From NCBI GenBank assembly GCA_040394475.1, contig JBEBSD010000083.1:1-26885 (forward strand): 26,885 bases of DNA, in the 5' to 3' direction. The notes under the pieces were generated by a model that worked only from the letters and a program-made list of their open reading frames with translations, was not told the origin of the DNA and made no database searches. Shown piece after piece: positions 18,101 to 24,801 of the stretch. Source of the DNA: JBEBSD01 sp040394475. Lineage in GTDB: Bacteria; Bacteroidota; Bacteroidia; Cytophagales; Spirosomataceae. The translations under genes and the position numbers were made by a program. The first letter of the stretch is position 1, and every line of letters starts with the position of its first letter.

Positions 18101-18184
18101 AGGCTGTGGCGAATGACAGGAAAAAACAGAAAGTACGCCCGCAACCAGCGGTCCGAAGAAAAATGTCTTCCAACGGCGGTTCAT
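15158..18184 (-). CDS. PVC-type haem-binding dehydrogenase lipoprotein with CxxCH cytochrome c
   Basis: This large envelope protein probably oxidises a sugar or polyol and passes electrons to its own haem c. I choose the ATG at 18184 (1008 residues), which gives a lipoprotein signal ending in FSC (Cys23). A longer start at 18298 overlaps the previous stop as ATGA but puts 38 residues before the signal. In order: a beta-propeller of the membrane-bound-dehydrogenase/sorbosone-dehydrogenase type (about 40-425) with two calcium-loop motifs DTDGDG (95-100 and 138-143), an alpha-helical HEAT-like region (about 440-800), and a C-terminal cytochrome c with CSVCH (Cys887, Cys890, His891) and probable axial Met984 in GVSVMPAG. 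The family is common in Planctomycetes and Bacteroidota; substrates are mostly unknown. Confidence 0.85.
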   Translation of the reverse strand: MNRRWKTFFFGPLVAGVLSVFSCHSPQPLRGLSPEEGLASLQVAEGFQVELIAAEPLVADPIAMEIDELGRLYVVEMHGYPLDKSGSGKIRLLTDTDGDGKMDHSTVFAEDLVLPTGVMRWKKGILVTDPPHVFYLEDTDGDGRADVRKEILTGFALANPQHNVNTPVLGLDNWIYLGHEPAATAKVYTKEFGDKGNEVYFPASPNGPRLPENALGRSVRFQPDRLQLENLSSNTQFGHTFDQWGRRFLVGNANHAIHEVMAAQYLHRNPNLLIPNATASISDHGNAADVYPVTKNPEHQLLTDLGVFTSACGITAYSGGLFPALFDSVTLVAEPVSNLVHADVLKHKGATFTAGRVYGKSEFLASTDAWFRPVNLYIGPDGALYVVDYYRQIIEHPEWMADDAAQSGALYNGIDQGRIYRITPRGSSPINWSGKTLLDENNTGDLVKALSHSNSWWRRNAQRLLTDKQDPASIGPLEHLALQGEAAPGRLHALWTLQGMDKLRAGVLENALADKTAGVRENAVRIAELALQNERFADKSSIITALIGLQQETHPKVAYQLLCTLGFLETAEAIHARKQLLFRHLDDEWMQLAALSAQPSPGDRLLEEVLARYQKDVPAYASLVERLSRMTGNSGDTVQIRSLVQQALQSRHKGWEAAVLKGLARGYKAGRPAGLQKEKELLVQTALSHPEGSLRTAGMELLYALGLPDTPLTGIAMERAMTTLRNRNAPSEERAEAARFVAIDRPEQHAEVWKELIDTAEPLQVQLAALSILNGLPDSTVSRFLVEKWPRLTHGVREAAIGNLLRNDTRISFLLEALEKDIIDPSAISWPRQVGLMANGDEQLRSRARKLLSEGTGIQEGVIKDYREALSLTGDVRNGSVVFEKNCSVCHQIGGGNGTLYGPDLGTIRNRRPESILADILNPNLSIADGYDIWNIELKSGETVQGLIASETPAALTLRNYGGAETTIARNDIVQLHAMGVSVMPAGLEGQITKQEMADLLTYIRHAD

Positions 18185-18294
18185 ACGGATCGGAACAAGC
18201 AGCAGCGATCTCCCTGCTGCTTTCAAGTGATTTTTTAGTAACACCGGCACGGATTTAGGTGATAAATGTGTTTTTCGAAAAGGATTGCCGCTTT

Positions 18295-19185
18295 TCATTC
18301 CTTCAGGTGAACCATTATGGGAAAATGATCGGAGAGCTCACTGGTAACGCTGTCTTTCAGGACATCGAATTTCACCAGCTTCTTCTTAAGGGTCTGGTTG
18401 ATCCAGATGTAATCGATCCGTGCGGGTCCTCCTGACGGTGAGACCAGTATGTTATCCTTGATCAGTTTATTAACATAGGGATTCGTGGTAGGTTCAAACG
18501 CTCTGGGAAAAAGATGGAAGGTATCGAAGAACCCGCCTTTTTCCATCCTGGAAATGACCGAATAGTCGAATTTCCCGTCGGGATAATTACTGATCCCATC
18601 GTATTGTCCTCCATCCAGGAACTGTTTTGCCCGGTCAATCCTCCCCGGGGCGTTATAAACGGCGCTATCCCTTTCCGACAACGAATTAAAATCCCCCATC
18701 ACGAGTATTTTCTCACTTTTGGCGATATACGAAAGCCTTGACAGAATGCCGTTGACCTCCTCTTGCCGGCGGCGATACGAAAAGGGATTGAGATGCAGGA
18801 CGACTACGTGGTAATCGTTGACCCTGGCATACATATAGCCCAGCTTCATATTGTCCGTTACCCGTTCGACCTGGGAAATAGGGTATTTGGATGTCAGGCC
18901 GACATAGTACCCCTTATCCTTTAAAATCACGGCATACGGATGGTTATAGCGGTGGGCAAATGTCTGCAGGTCCGACTGGGTAAAGGAATTCAATTCCTGA
19001 AAAGCAATCATGTCGGGATCTTTTTGCAACACCCAATCCACGAATGCATCCTTTAATCCCTCATTGTCCTGAAATCCTTCATACACATTGTAAGAAAGCA
19101 CTTTGAATAGTCCCCGGGCATTGGATACTCCGATTGAAAGCAAGCATAAAACCCCTGCAACAGCGGGCAGCACGTATTTTTTCAT
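18295..19185 (-). CDS. Secreted endonuclease/exonuclease/phosphatase-fold hydrolase
   Basis: This 296-residue enzyme should cleave a phosphodiester or phosphomonoester outside the cytoplasm. Residues 1-24 form a signal peptide. The EEP fold motifs are complete and in order: VLSYNVYEG (29-37), FQEL with metal ligand Glu64, LHLNPF with His131, MGDFNSLS with Asp165 and Asn167, ARIDYIW with Asp258, and SDHFPI with Asp286 and His287. The length is that of a lone EEP domain. Family members cut nucleic acids, sphingomyelin or phosphoinositides, so the substrate is open. It follows susD by 225 bp, an interval that holds a palindromic repeat, and precedes the PVC-type dehydrogenase, so it could be part of block 1 or start a subunit of its own. 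Confidence 0.85.
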   Translation of the reverse strand: MKKYVLPAVAGVLCLLSIGVSNARGLFKVLSYNVYEGFQDNEGLKDAFVDWVLQKDPDMIAFQELNSFTQSDLQTFAHRYNHPYAVILKDKGYYVGLTSKYPISQVERVTDNMKLGYMYARVNDYHVVVLHLNPFSYRRRQEEVNGILSRLSYIAKSEKILVMGDFNSLSERDSAVYNAPGRIDRAKQFLDGGQYDGISNYPDGKFDYSVISRMEKGGFFDTFHLFPRAFEPTTNPYVNKLIKDNILVSPSGGPARIDYIWINQTLKKKLVKFDVLKDSVTSELSDHFPIMVHLKE

Positions 19186-19196
19186 CTGTATAAAAA

Positions 19197-19352
19197 GGTT
19201 ATCAGCTTTCGGCAGTCAGCTATCAGCGGGGCCGCCCAGGCGGGGCCGCCCAGGCGGGGCCGCCCAGGCATTTATTCATCGACGGCGGGCGGCGTACCGC
19301 TTTTTGTGCAATCCGTTTTCTGAAGGCTGATTGCCGATTGCTATTTCATGGT
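19197..19352. repeat. Palindromic intergenic element, copy A, with three 14-bp tandem repeats
   Basis: The left arm, ATCAGCTTTCGGCAGTCAGC and on to about 19227, is an imperfect reverse complement of the right arm (about 19319-19346). The core holds three perfect head-to-tail copies of GGGGCCGCCCAGGC (19228-19241, 19242-19255, 19256-19269), then a stretch with GGCGGGCGGCGTACCGC. Copy B, near-identical, lies upstream of susD. The element fills most of the interval between susD and the EEP gene. No open frame is visible in it. Confidence 0.85.
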
Positions 19353-19369
19353 AATTTTTTGGGGTAAAT

Positions 19370-19403
19370 GATACGGAAAACAGGTTGTCCGGCTTCCCGT
19401 ATC
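19370..19403 (-). other. Weak stem-loop after susD (block 1)
   Basis: GATACGG (19370-19376) and CCGTATC (19397-19403) can form a 7-bp stem with a 20-nt loop, 8 bp after the susD stop. No T run follows on the minus strand, so I do not call it a terminator. Confidence 0.3.
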
Positions 19404-19410
19404 GCCTGTA

Positions 19411-21081
19411 TTAATAATTCGGATTCTGGGTCAGTTTACTGTTTCGGTTAATTGCTTCCTGCGGTACCGGGAAATAATAATTCCGATCCGCCAGAAATAC
19501 TCTGCTTCCGCCCGCGGCAGGCGCAACTTTATAAACCCAGGAGCCATTTTCTTCTGTGATAACCATGGCATGCAAGGTGCTGTTCAGGTTTGTTTCCGCC
19601 AATTTCAGACGAAGGAGATCCGACCATCTTTTTTCCTCAAAAGCCAGTTCGACGCGACGTTCCCGGTGGATAATTTTCCGCATATCGGCTTTCGAAAGGT
19701 TCGCCGGAAGCGGGGGCAGCTCCGAACGTTCCCGCACTTTGTTGAGGGCCTGATAGACGGATGCGTCAGGTCCCTCCGCTTCGTTCCGGGCTTCAGCATA
19801 TCCCAAAAGCACCTCCGCATATCTGAATATGATAAAATCGGCGCTATTTAAGCCATTTGAACCATGCACTGCGTATTTGGGATTGAGTCCCTTCCGCATC
19901 GAATACCCGGTGTTTGAATTTCCGTTGTTATCGCTTAAGTCGATCTCGTTCATGCTTCCCACCCCGGTCCTGAACAGGATCGTCTCATCGAGCCAGGTTG
20001 CTCCGTCGAACACGATCGACTGATAAAACCTCTTCTCCCGGTTAAGATAGGGATTCTGGGGATCATAGGTTGAATTGGCGTCTTCAATCGGCAACCCGTT
20101 TTCCATTACATATTCATCCACCAATTCCTGTGTCGGGTTCACCCCGCCGTACGATTTGGGTGTTCCCCCCGCATTCCGGGGACCCTGCAGCCCTTCACGG
20201 CTTCCTCCCAACGAGGTACCGCCGACATAGGCTTTGGCAAAAATCACTTCCTGGTTGCCGTTATTCTCTTCAAAAAACAAGGTTTCATAATCCGGGAATA
20301 GCTCGTATGCTCCACCGGCAATAATCCGCCCGTAGGTTTCGGCCGCCGCGGCCCACCGGGTTGCCTCTCCGGAAGGATTATTCAAAGGGCTCGCGTCGAA
20401 GAGCTCGCACCAGCCCTTCAGCGCCAGAGCAGCGCCGCGTGTAGCCCGGTTCTTCTCGGCTGTAAGCGGCAGGTCCATCGCAATCGCCTCACACTCGTCT
20501 ACGATAAACTGAAATGTTTCCGCGTAAGAATTCCGGGGACGAAATACAGCTTCTCCCTGCGTAGTCTGGTTCAATACTTCTTCAATCAACGGAACGCCGC
20601 CATGATGTGTCCAGAGGAGCATGTAATAATAAGCCCTCAAAAATCGCGATTCCGCCAGTCTTACGGTTTTCCATTCTGCAGGCAGCTCCGACGCGTTTAC
20701 CCGCTCGATAAACAGATTGCTCTTCCGGATTTGATTATAGAGTCCCCAGTAACCCGGTGCATTGTTGGGCGTGTAGCTTGCGTTGGCAAATACCTGCCGG
20801 CTGAACGGGTAATTGAGGCCATTCATGGTATTGTCTGTGAAATTTTCCCACGGATCGTCCGTCTGAAAAGGCCCCGGCAGGCCGGCGTATACATTGTTCA
20901 GGAACAAATCCGCGTTCCCGGTGGTCTCCCATAACGTCGCATCGGAAATCTGATCCTTGGAAACAACGTTGAGAAAATCGGAACACGCACTCAGGCAACA
21001 TGTCAGTACCAAAGCCTGCAATATTCCGCTCTTCAATCTCTTATAAACAAAACAACTGCGCATATCTCTATTCTTTTTCAT
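19411..21081 (-). CDS. SusD/RagB-family nutrient-binding outer-membrane lipoprotein (block 1)
   Basis: This 556-residue lipoprotein is the substrate-binding lid of the block 1 SusCD complex. The signal ends in LSAC with lipidation at Cys33; an internal Met7 could be the real start, giving Cys27. The scaffold helix FLRAYYYMLLWTHHGGVPLI and the C-terminal block RERRVELAFEEKRWSDLLRL (473-492) are diagnostic, and the protein ends NPNY, close to the usual NPNW/NPGW. It is separated from its susC partner by 150 bp that contain repeat copy B, whereas the block 2 pair is only 14 bp apart. The ligand is unknown; cargo genes suggest an acetylated and perhaps phosphorylated or oxidisable substrate. Confidence 0.95.
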   Translation of the reverse strand: MKKNRDMRSCFVYKRLKSGILQALVLTCCLSACSDFLNVVSKDQISDATLWETTGNADLFLNNVYAGLPGPFQTDDPWENFTDNTMNGLNYPFSRQVFANASYTPNNAPGYWGLYNQIRKSNLFIERVNASELPAEWKTVRLAESRFLRAYYYMLLWTHHGGVPLIEEVLNQTTQGEAVFRPRNSYAETFQFIVDECEAIAMDLPLTAEKNRATRGAALALKGWCELFDASPLNNPSGEATRWAAAAETYGRIIAGGAYELFPDYETLFFEENNGNQEVIFAKAYVGGTSLGGSREGLQGPRNAGGTPKSYGGVNPTQELVDEYVMENGLPIEDANSTYDPQNPYLNREKRFYQSIVFDGATWLDETILFRTGVGSMNEIDLSDNNGNSNTGYSMRKGLNPKYAVHGSNGLNSADFIIFRYAEVLLGYAEARNEAEGPDASVYQALNKVRERSELPPLPANLSKADMRKIIHRERRVELAFEEKRWSDLLRLKLAETNLNSTLHAMVITEENGSWVYKVAPAAGGSRVFLADRNYYFPVPQEAINRNSKLTQNPNY

Positions 21082-21086
21082 GTGAA

Positions 21087-21216
21087 TAAAAGGTTATCAG
21101 CTTTCGGCAGTCAGCTATCAGCGGGGCCGCCCAGGCGGGGCCACCCAGGCCCCCGGCGGGCGGCGTACCGCTTTTTGTGCAATCCGGTTTCTGATAGCTG
21201 ATTGCTGACTGCTCAG
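21087..21216. repeat. Palindromic intergenic element, copy B, with two 14-bp tandem repeats
   Basis: This is nearly identical to copy A: the same left arm, the core unit GGGGCCGCCCAGGC at 21123-21136 and a one-base variant at 21137-21150, then GGCGGGCGGCGTACCGC and TTTTTGTGCAATCCG. The right arm contains CTGATAGCTGA, the exact reverse complement of TCAGCTATCAG in the left arm. It has one fewer core unit than copy A. It fills nearly the whole gap between susC and susD of block 1. Confidence 0.87.
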
Positions 21217-21231
21217 GGCTGTTTCAACCGA

Positions 21232-24200
21232 TCAAAATGTTACATTCAGGCCAATGGTAGTTACTTTTTGCTGCGGGTAATTCCACCCTCTGTTATGACT
21301 CACTTCAGGATCGAAATTGCGCAGCGAAGTCCAGGTCAGCAGGTTTTGGGACGACAGGTACACGCGAACATGCTGCAATTTGATTTTTTCCGTGAAATCA
21401 GCCGGAAGGCTGTAAGCCAGGCTGGCATTTTTCAACCGCAGGTATTTGGCGTCACCCATCCAGAACGAAGACCTTTGGGTGTTGTTGGTAGTAGGCGCCG
21501 AGGTGATGCGGGGATTCCGGGCATTGGTATTTTCGGGAGTCCAGTAGTCCAGATGGTCCTTAAATGCTCCCATTCCGTTGAAAAACGCCCATCCGGCGTC
21601 CATTTCATAATAGAAATTGGTTTTGGCGGCTCCCTGGAAAAGCAGGTCCAGTGTGAAACCCTTGTATTTGATCGAGGGGGCAATCCCATAGACAATGCGG
21701 GGGCTCACAACCGGATCACCGATTACGGTCAGGTCATCGTCGTTAATCCTGCCGTCCCCGTTCAGATCTGCGTAGCGGATATCGCCCGGCTCCAGGGCTC
21801 CCCAGGGCTGCGTAGCGATGTGCGGAAGCAGGTTGCCGGCATCGTCGAAATCTGCCTGCTGGAAGAACCCTTCCGACAAAAAGCCGAACTGGGTGCCTAA
21901 CGGCCTGCCTGTTTGCCGCCGGTTCGGGTTATTATAGGTAGTAGGGGTTTCAAAAACCTGGATGAGTTTATTTTTGGCAAAGGTAAAGTTCCCGTTCAAT
22001 GAAACCTGTAAATCACCGGAGACCCGGTACACGGAACCCACCGAAAAATCGACTCCCCGGTTAGCCATAATACCCGCATTCACCTGGCTCAGCCCGATCC
22101 CGTATTCCATCGACATCACAACATCCGGGTTCACCAGCATGTTGGACCGCTTTTCATGGAAATAGTCGATTTCAAATCCCAATAGTCCGTTCCACAACGT
22201 CGCTTCAAGCCCGATATCGCTTTTTTTCGCCCTTTCCCAGGTGATCTCCGGATTGGGTTCCGACCGTTCGCTTACTGCCTGAACCGCGTTCCCTCCTATG
22301 CTGTAGGCGGGCCCTGATACGTTGTAGGTGCTCAAATACTGAAACGGGCTTCCCGCGAGCGCGCCCACTTCACCGTACGAAGCCCTCAGCTTCAGGTTTT
22401 CAACCCACCGCAGGTTGTCTTTGATAAAGGGCTCTTCGGAGATTCTCCAGCCGACCGAATAGGCCGGGAAAAACCCGTACCGGTTTTCAGGGGCAAAATA
22501 GTAGCTCCCGTCGTAACGTCCGCTTACCTCTACCAGGTACTTTTTCGAATATTCATAGGCCACCCGGTACACCAGTCCCACCTGCCGTGCCTGACTCGAT
22601 GTGCCGTTGGTCGTCATATCGGCAGAACTGGAGCTTCCCATATTGATCTCGTCGATGGTGAGGCTATAGTTTCTTCTGAACGCCGCCAGGCTCATCTGAT
22701 CATTGGCTTTCGCTTCAAACAGCGCCAGCGCCGACAAACTGCTTTTCCCGAACGTATTACTGTAATTGACTCCCGCCTGGTACGTCAACTGGTACGAACT
22801 GCTTATGTTCTGATCCAGAGTGGGATTGGTCATCCCGAAAATTCCGTTGGTGATCCTGTACGGTTTTTGGGTGGTATCAATGGAAGCCATCTGAACGGGC
22901 GTACTCCAGGTTTTGTTGAGGTTCACCGTAGGGTCATAGGCAATCGTCCCCTTTAGCTTCAGCCCTTTTATAAACGGGAGTTCCTGCTCCAACGACAGCT
23001 GCGACATCAGGTGCGTGGTATTGGTTTTCTGGTACCCGCTGTTTAAAATGCTGCCGGTTACATAGGAACCGTACATCCCGTTGCTGAAATACAAGGGCCC
23101 GATGCTGTGATTAGCGGCGTAATGCAGCAATTCGAACAGGCGCGGAGTGTTAATGGAAGGATAGGAAGCACGCTGATGCCGGCCATTCAGGTTGAATGAC
23201 AGCGTGGTCGTATTGGTTACCTGGGCATCCAGGTTAAGGGTCAGGTTGAAGCGGTTGTTGTTGGTACTATGCCACATTCCGCCCTGATGCTGGTACCCGA
23301 CACTGGCGTAATACTTAATTCTTTCAGCCCCGCCGTTCAGTTCAATGTTATGCATGGTGATCGGTGAGTTCGAACGAATCAGGTCGCCGCGCACATCGTT
23401 GTTGGGGTAGGCATCGTTGTCGGTGCCGTCCTTAAACTTCTGGAGCGCATAATCCGAATACGGCAACGGAAGGCCCGCATTCCGTGCAGCATCATTCTTC
23501 ATCCTGGCAAATTCATAGCCATTGACGTAGTCGGGAAGCGTCGTCGGGTTCTGAAACCCCACGTAGGCGTTGTACGACAACGTAGGGGTGCCCAGCTTCC
23601 CGCGTTTTGTGGTGACCAGGATCACGCCGTTGGCGCCCGCCACCCCATACGGCGCCACGGCTGCGGCATCTTTCAGGACGGTGAAGGATTCAATGGTATT
23701 CGGATCCAGATGCTGGAAACTTCTCGGGATATTATCCACGATCAGCAAGGGCTGATTGGTACCCGTAGAAGAGATTCCGCGTATAAACAGGTTAGAGCCG
23801 TCGCGACCCGGTTCTCCCGAACCCTGTTTCACGATTACGCCGGACAATCTTCCTCCCAGGCCATTGCTGAGGTTGGTAAGCGGCATGGAGGCGATCTCCT
23901 CCCCTTTCATCGTCGACACCGCCGCTGTAACGGAGGTTTTCTTCTGCACTCCGTAGCCCACTACGACCACTTCTTCCAGCGCTTTCTGATCGACAGCGAG
24001 TGAAATAGTGATTGCCGTACGGTTACCCACCGGTACTTCCTGGCTGATAAACCCGACGAAGCTGAAAACCAAAACGGCGTCCTCATCGGTTACTTGGGTT
24101 TGAAAATTCCCGTTTTGATCGGTAACGGTACCTTGCTGCGTTCCTTTTACCAGAACGCTTACCCCGGGCAGCCCTTCCCCCTTGTCGTCCGTCACCTTCC

Positions 24201-24621
24201 CTCTGATCTCTTTGACAGGAGGGACGGCCTCCATGGTTTCCGGCTGCTCTGCCCCGCCCACTGACTTATCGAGTACGATGTGTCCGCCGGATACATTATA
24301 AGTTACGCCTATAGGGCTCAATAGTTGCTCCAGCACTTCCGACAAATGCTGGTTGTTTACCCGCAGGGACACTTTGTGATTCGCGGGAATTACTTGCGGG
24401 CTGTAGACAAATTTAGCTCTGGTCTGCTTTTCGATCTGTTTCAGCACGGCGCGCACCTCTTTCTGGATCACGGTCATCGAAATCCGCTGGTTCAGCAATT
24501 CCTGTCCGGACGCCGATTCAGCTTTGACCATGCCCATCAGCAGCACGGTAACCATCATGTGTAGAAACCCGATTTTCATAATCAGAAAAAAGTTTTTCCT
24601 TCGAAATAATTGTTTTTTCAT
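21232..24621 (-). CDS. SusC/RagA-family TonB-linked outer-membrane transporter with STN domain (block 1)
   Basis: This is the import barrel and signal sensor of block 1. I prefer the ATG at 24621 (1129 residues): MKKQLFRRKN and a hydrophobic stretch up to about 33 make a long signal peptide; a frame to 24660 adds only 13 residues. Domains in order: STN at about 48-117, carboxypeptidase-regulatory-like domain at about 138-212, TonB-box-like EEVVVVGYG at 216-224, plug at about 228-345 (TVLKDAAAVAPYGVAGANGVILVTT), then the barrel ending in NVTF. The STN domain and the fecR gene upstream make it a transducer of the FecA kind. The interval to fecR (180 bp from the chosen ATG) holds two hairpins. 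The central part of its carboxypeptidase-like domain is very similar to that of the block 2 homologue, while the barrels differ. Confidence 0.95.
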   Translation of the reverse strand: MKKQLFRRKNFFLIMKIGFLHMMVTVLLMGMVKAESASGQELLNQRISMTVIQKEVRAVLKQIEKQTRAKFVYSPQVIPANHKVSLRVNNQHLSEVLEQLLSPIGVTYNVSGGHIVLDKSVGGAEQPETMEAVPPVKEIRGKVTDDKGEGLPGVSVLVKGTQQGTVTDQNGNFQTQVTDEDAVLVFSFVGFISQEVPVGNRTAITISLAVDQKALEEVVVVGYGVQKKTSVTAAVSTMKGEEIASMPLTNLSNGLGGRLSGVIVKQGSGEPGRDGSNLFIRGISSTGTNQPLLIVDNIPRSFQHLDPNTIESFTVLKDAAAVAPYGVAGANGVILVTTKRGKLGTPTLSYNAYVGFQNPTTLPDYVNGYEFARMKNDAARNAGLPLPYSDYALQKFKDGTDNDAYPNNDVRGDLIRSNSPITMHNIELNGGAERIKYYASVGYQHQGGMWHSTNNNRFNLTLNLDAQVTNTTTLSFNLNGRHQRASYPSINTPRLFELLHYAANHSIGPLYFSNGMYGSYVTGSILNSGYQKTNTTHLMSQLSLEQELPFIKGLKLKGTIAYDPTVNLNKTWSTPVQMASIDTTQKPYRITNGIFGMTNPTLDQNISSSYQLTYQAGVNYSNTFGKSSLSALALFEAKANDQMSLAAFRRNYSLTIDEINMGSSSSADMTTNGTSSQARQVGLVYRVAYEYSKKYLVEVSGRYDGSYYFAPENRYGFFPAYSVGWRISEEPFIKDNLRWVENLKLRASYGEVGALAGSPFQYLSTYNVSGPAYSIGGNAVQAVSERSEPNPEITWERAKKSDIGLEATLWNGLLGFEIDYFHEKRSNMLVNPDVVMSMEYGIGLSQVNAGIMANRGVDFSVGSVYRVSGDLQVSLNGNFTFAKNKLIQVFETPTTYNNPNRRQTGRPLGTQFGFLSEGFFQQADFDDAGNLLPHIATQPWGALEPGDIRYADLNGDGRINDDDLTVIGDPVVSPRIVYGIAPSIKYKGFTLDLLFQGAAKTNFYYEMDAGWAFFNGMGAFKDHLDYWTPENTNARNPRITSAPTTNNTQRSSFWMGDAKYLRLKNASLAYSLPADFTEKIKLQHVRVYLSSQNLLTWTSLRNFDPEVSHNRGWNYPQQKVTTIGLNVTF

Positions 24622-24675
24622 TAAGTTTGTTTGTTTTTGGATTTTTTGAAAAACTGGCAAAAACGATCCCCCCCG

Positions 24676-24692
24676 CTCCTCATTTTGAGGAG
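24676..24692. other. Hairpin upstream of susC (block 1)
   Basis: CTCCTC (24676-24681) and GAGGAG (24687-24692) form a perfect 6-bp stem with a 5-nt loop. On the minus strand it is followed by a run of seven G (24668-24674). It lies in the leader of susC and includes Shine-Dalgarno-like GAGGAG, but too far from the ATG to be the ribosome site. Confidence 0.45.
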
Positions 24693-24720
24693 TGTACGGC
24701 TGTTTCAGGTGGGGAGTGAC

Positions 24721-24754
24721 ATTCGGTAGTGTGGCTGCACTACCGAATTTTTTT
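24721..24754 (+). terminator. Terminator-like hairpin, in + orientation, between fecR and susC
   Basis: ATTCGGTAGTG (24721-24731) and CACTACCGAAT (24738-24748) form an 11-bp perfect stem with a 6-nt loop, followed on the plus strand by TTTTTT (24749-24754). It has textbook terminator shape for plus-strand transcription, but all neighbouring genes are on the minus strand. In the minus direction the A run precedes the stem and no T run follows. It is the strongest intergenic stem-loop that I see in the window. Confidence 0.7.
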
Positions 24755-24801
24755 AGGGCACTAACAGCTGATACATAGGCAACGAATTTAGGGTTAAGGG
24801 T

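Noticed and set aside
19228..19269. Three 14-bp repeats considered as a CRISPR array
   Set aside because: The units are directly adjacent without spacers and no cas genes are present.
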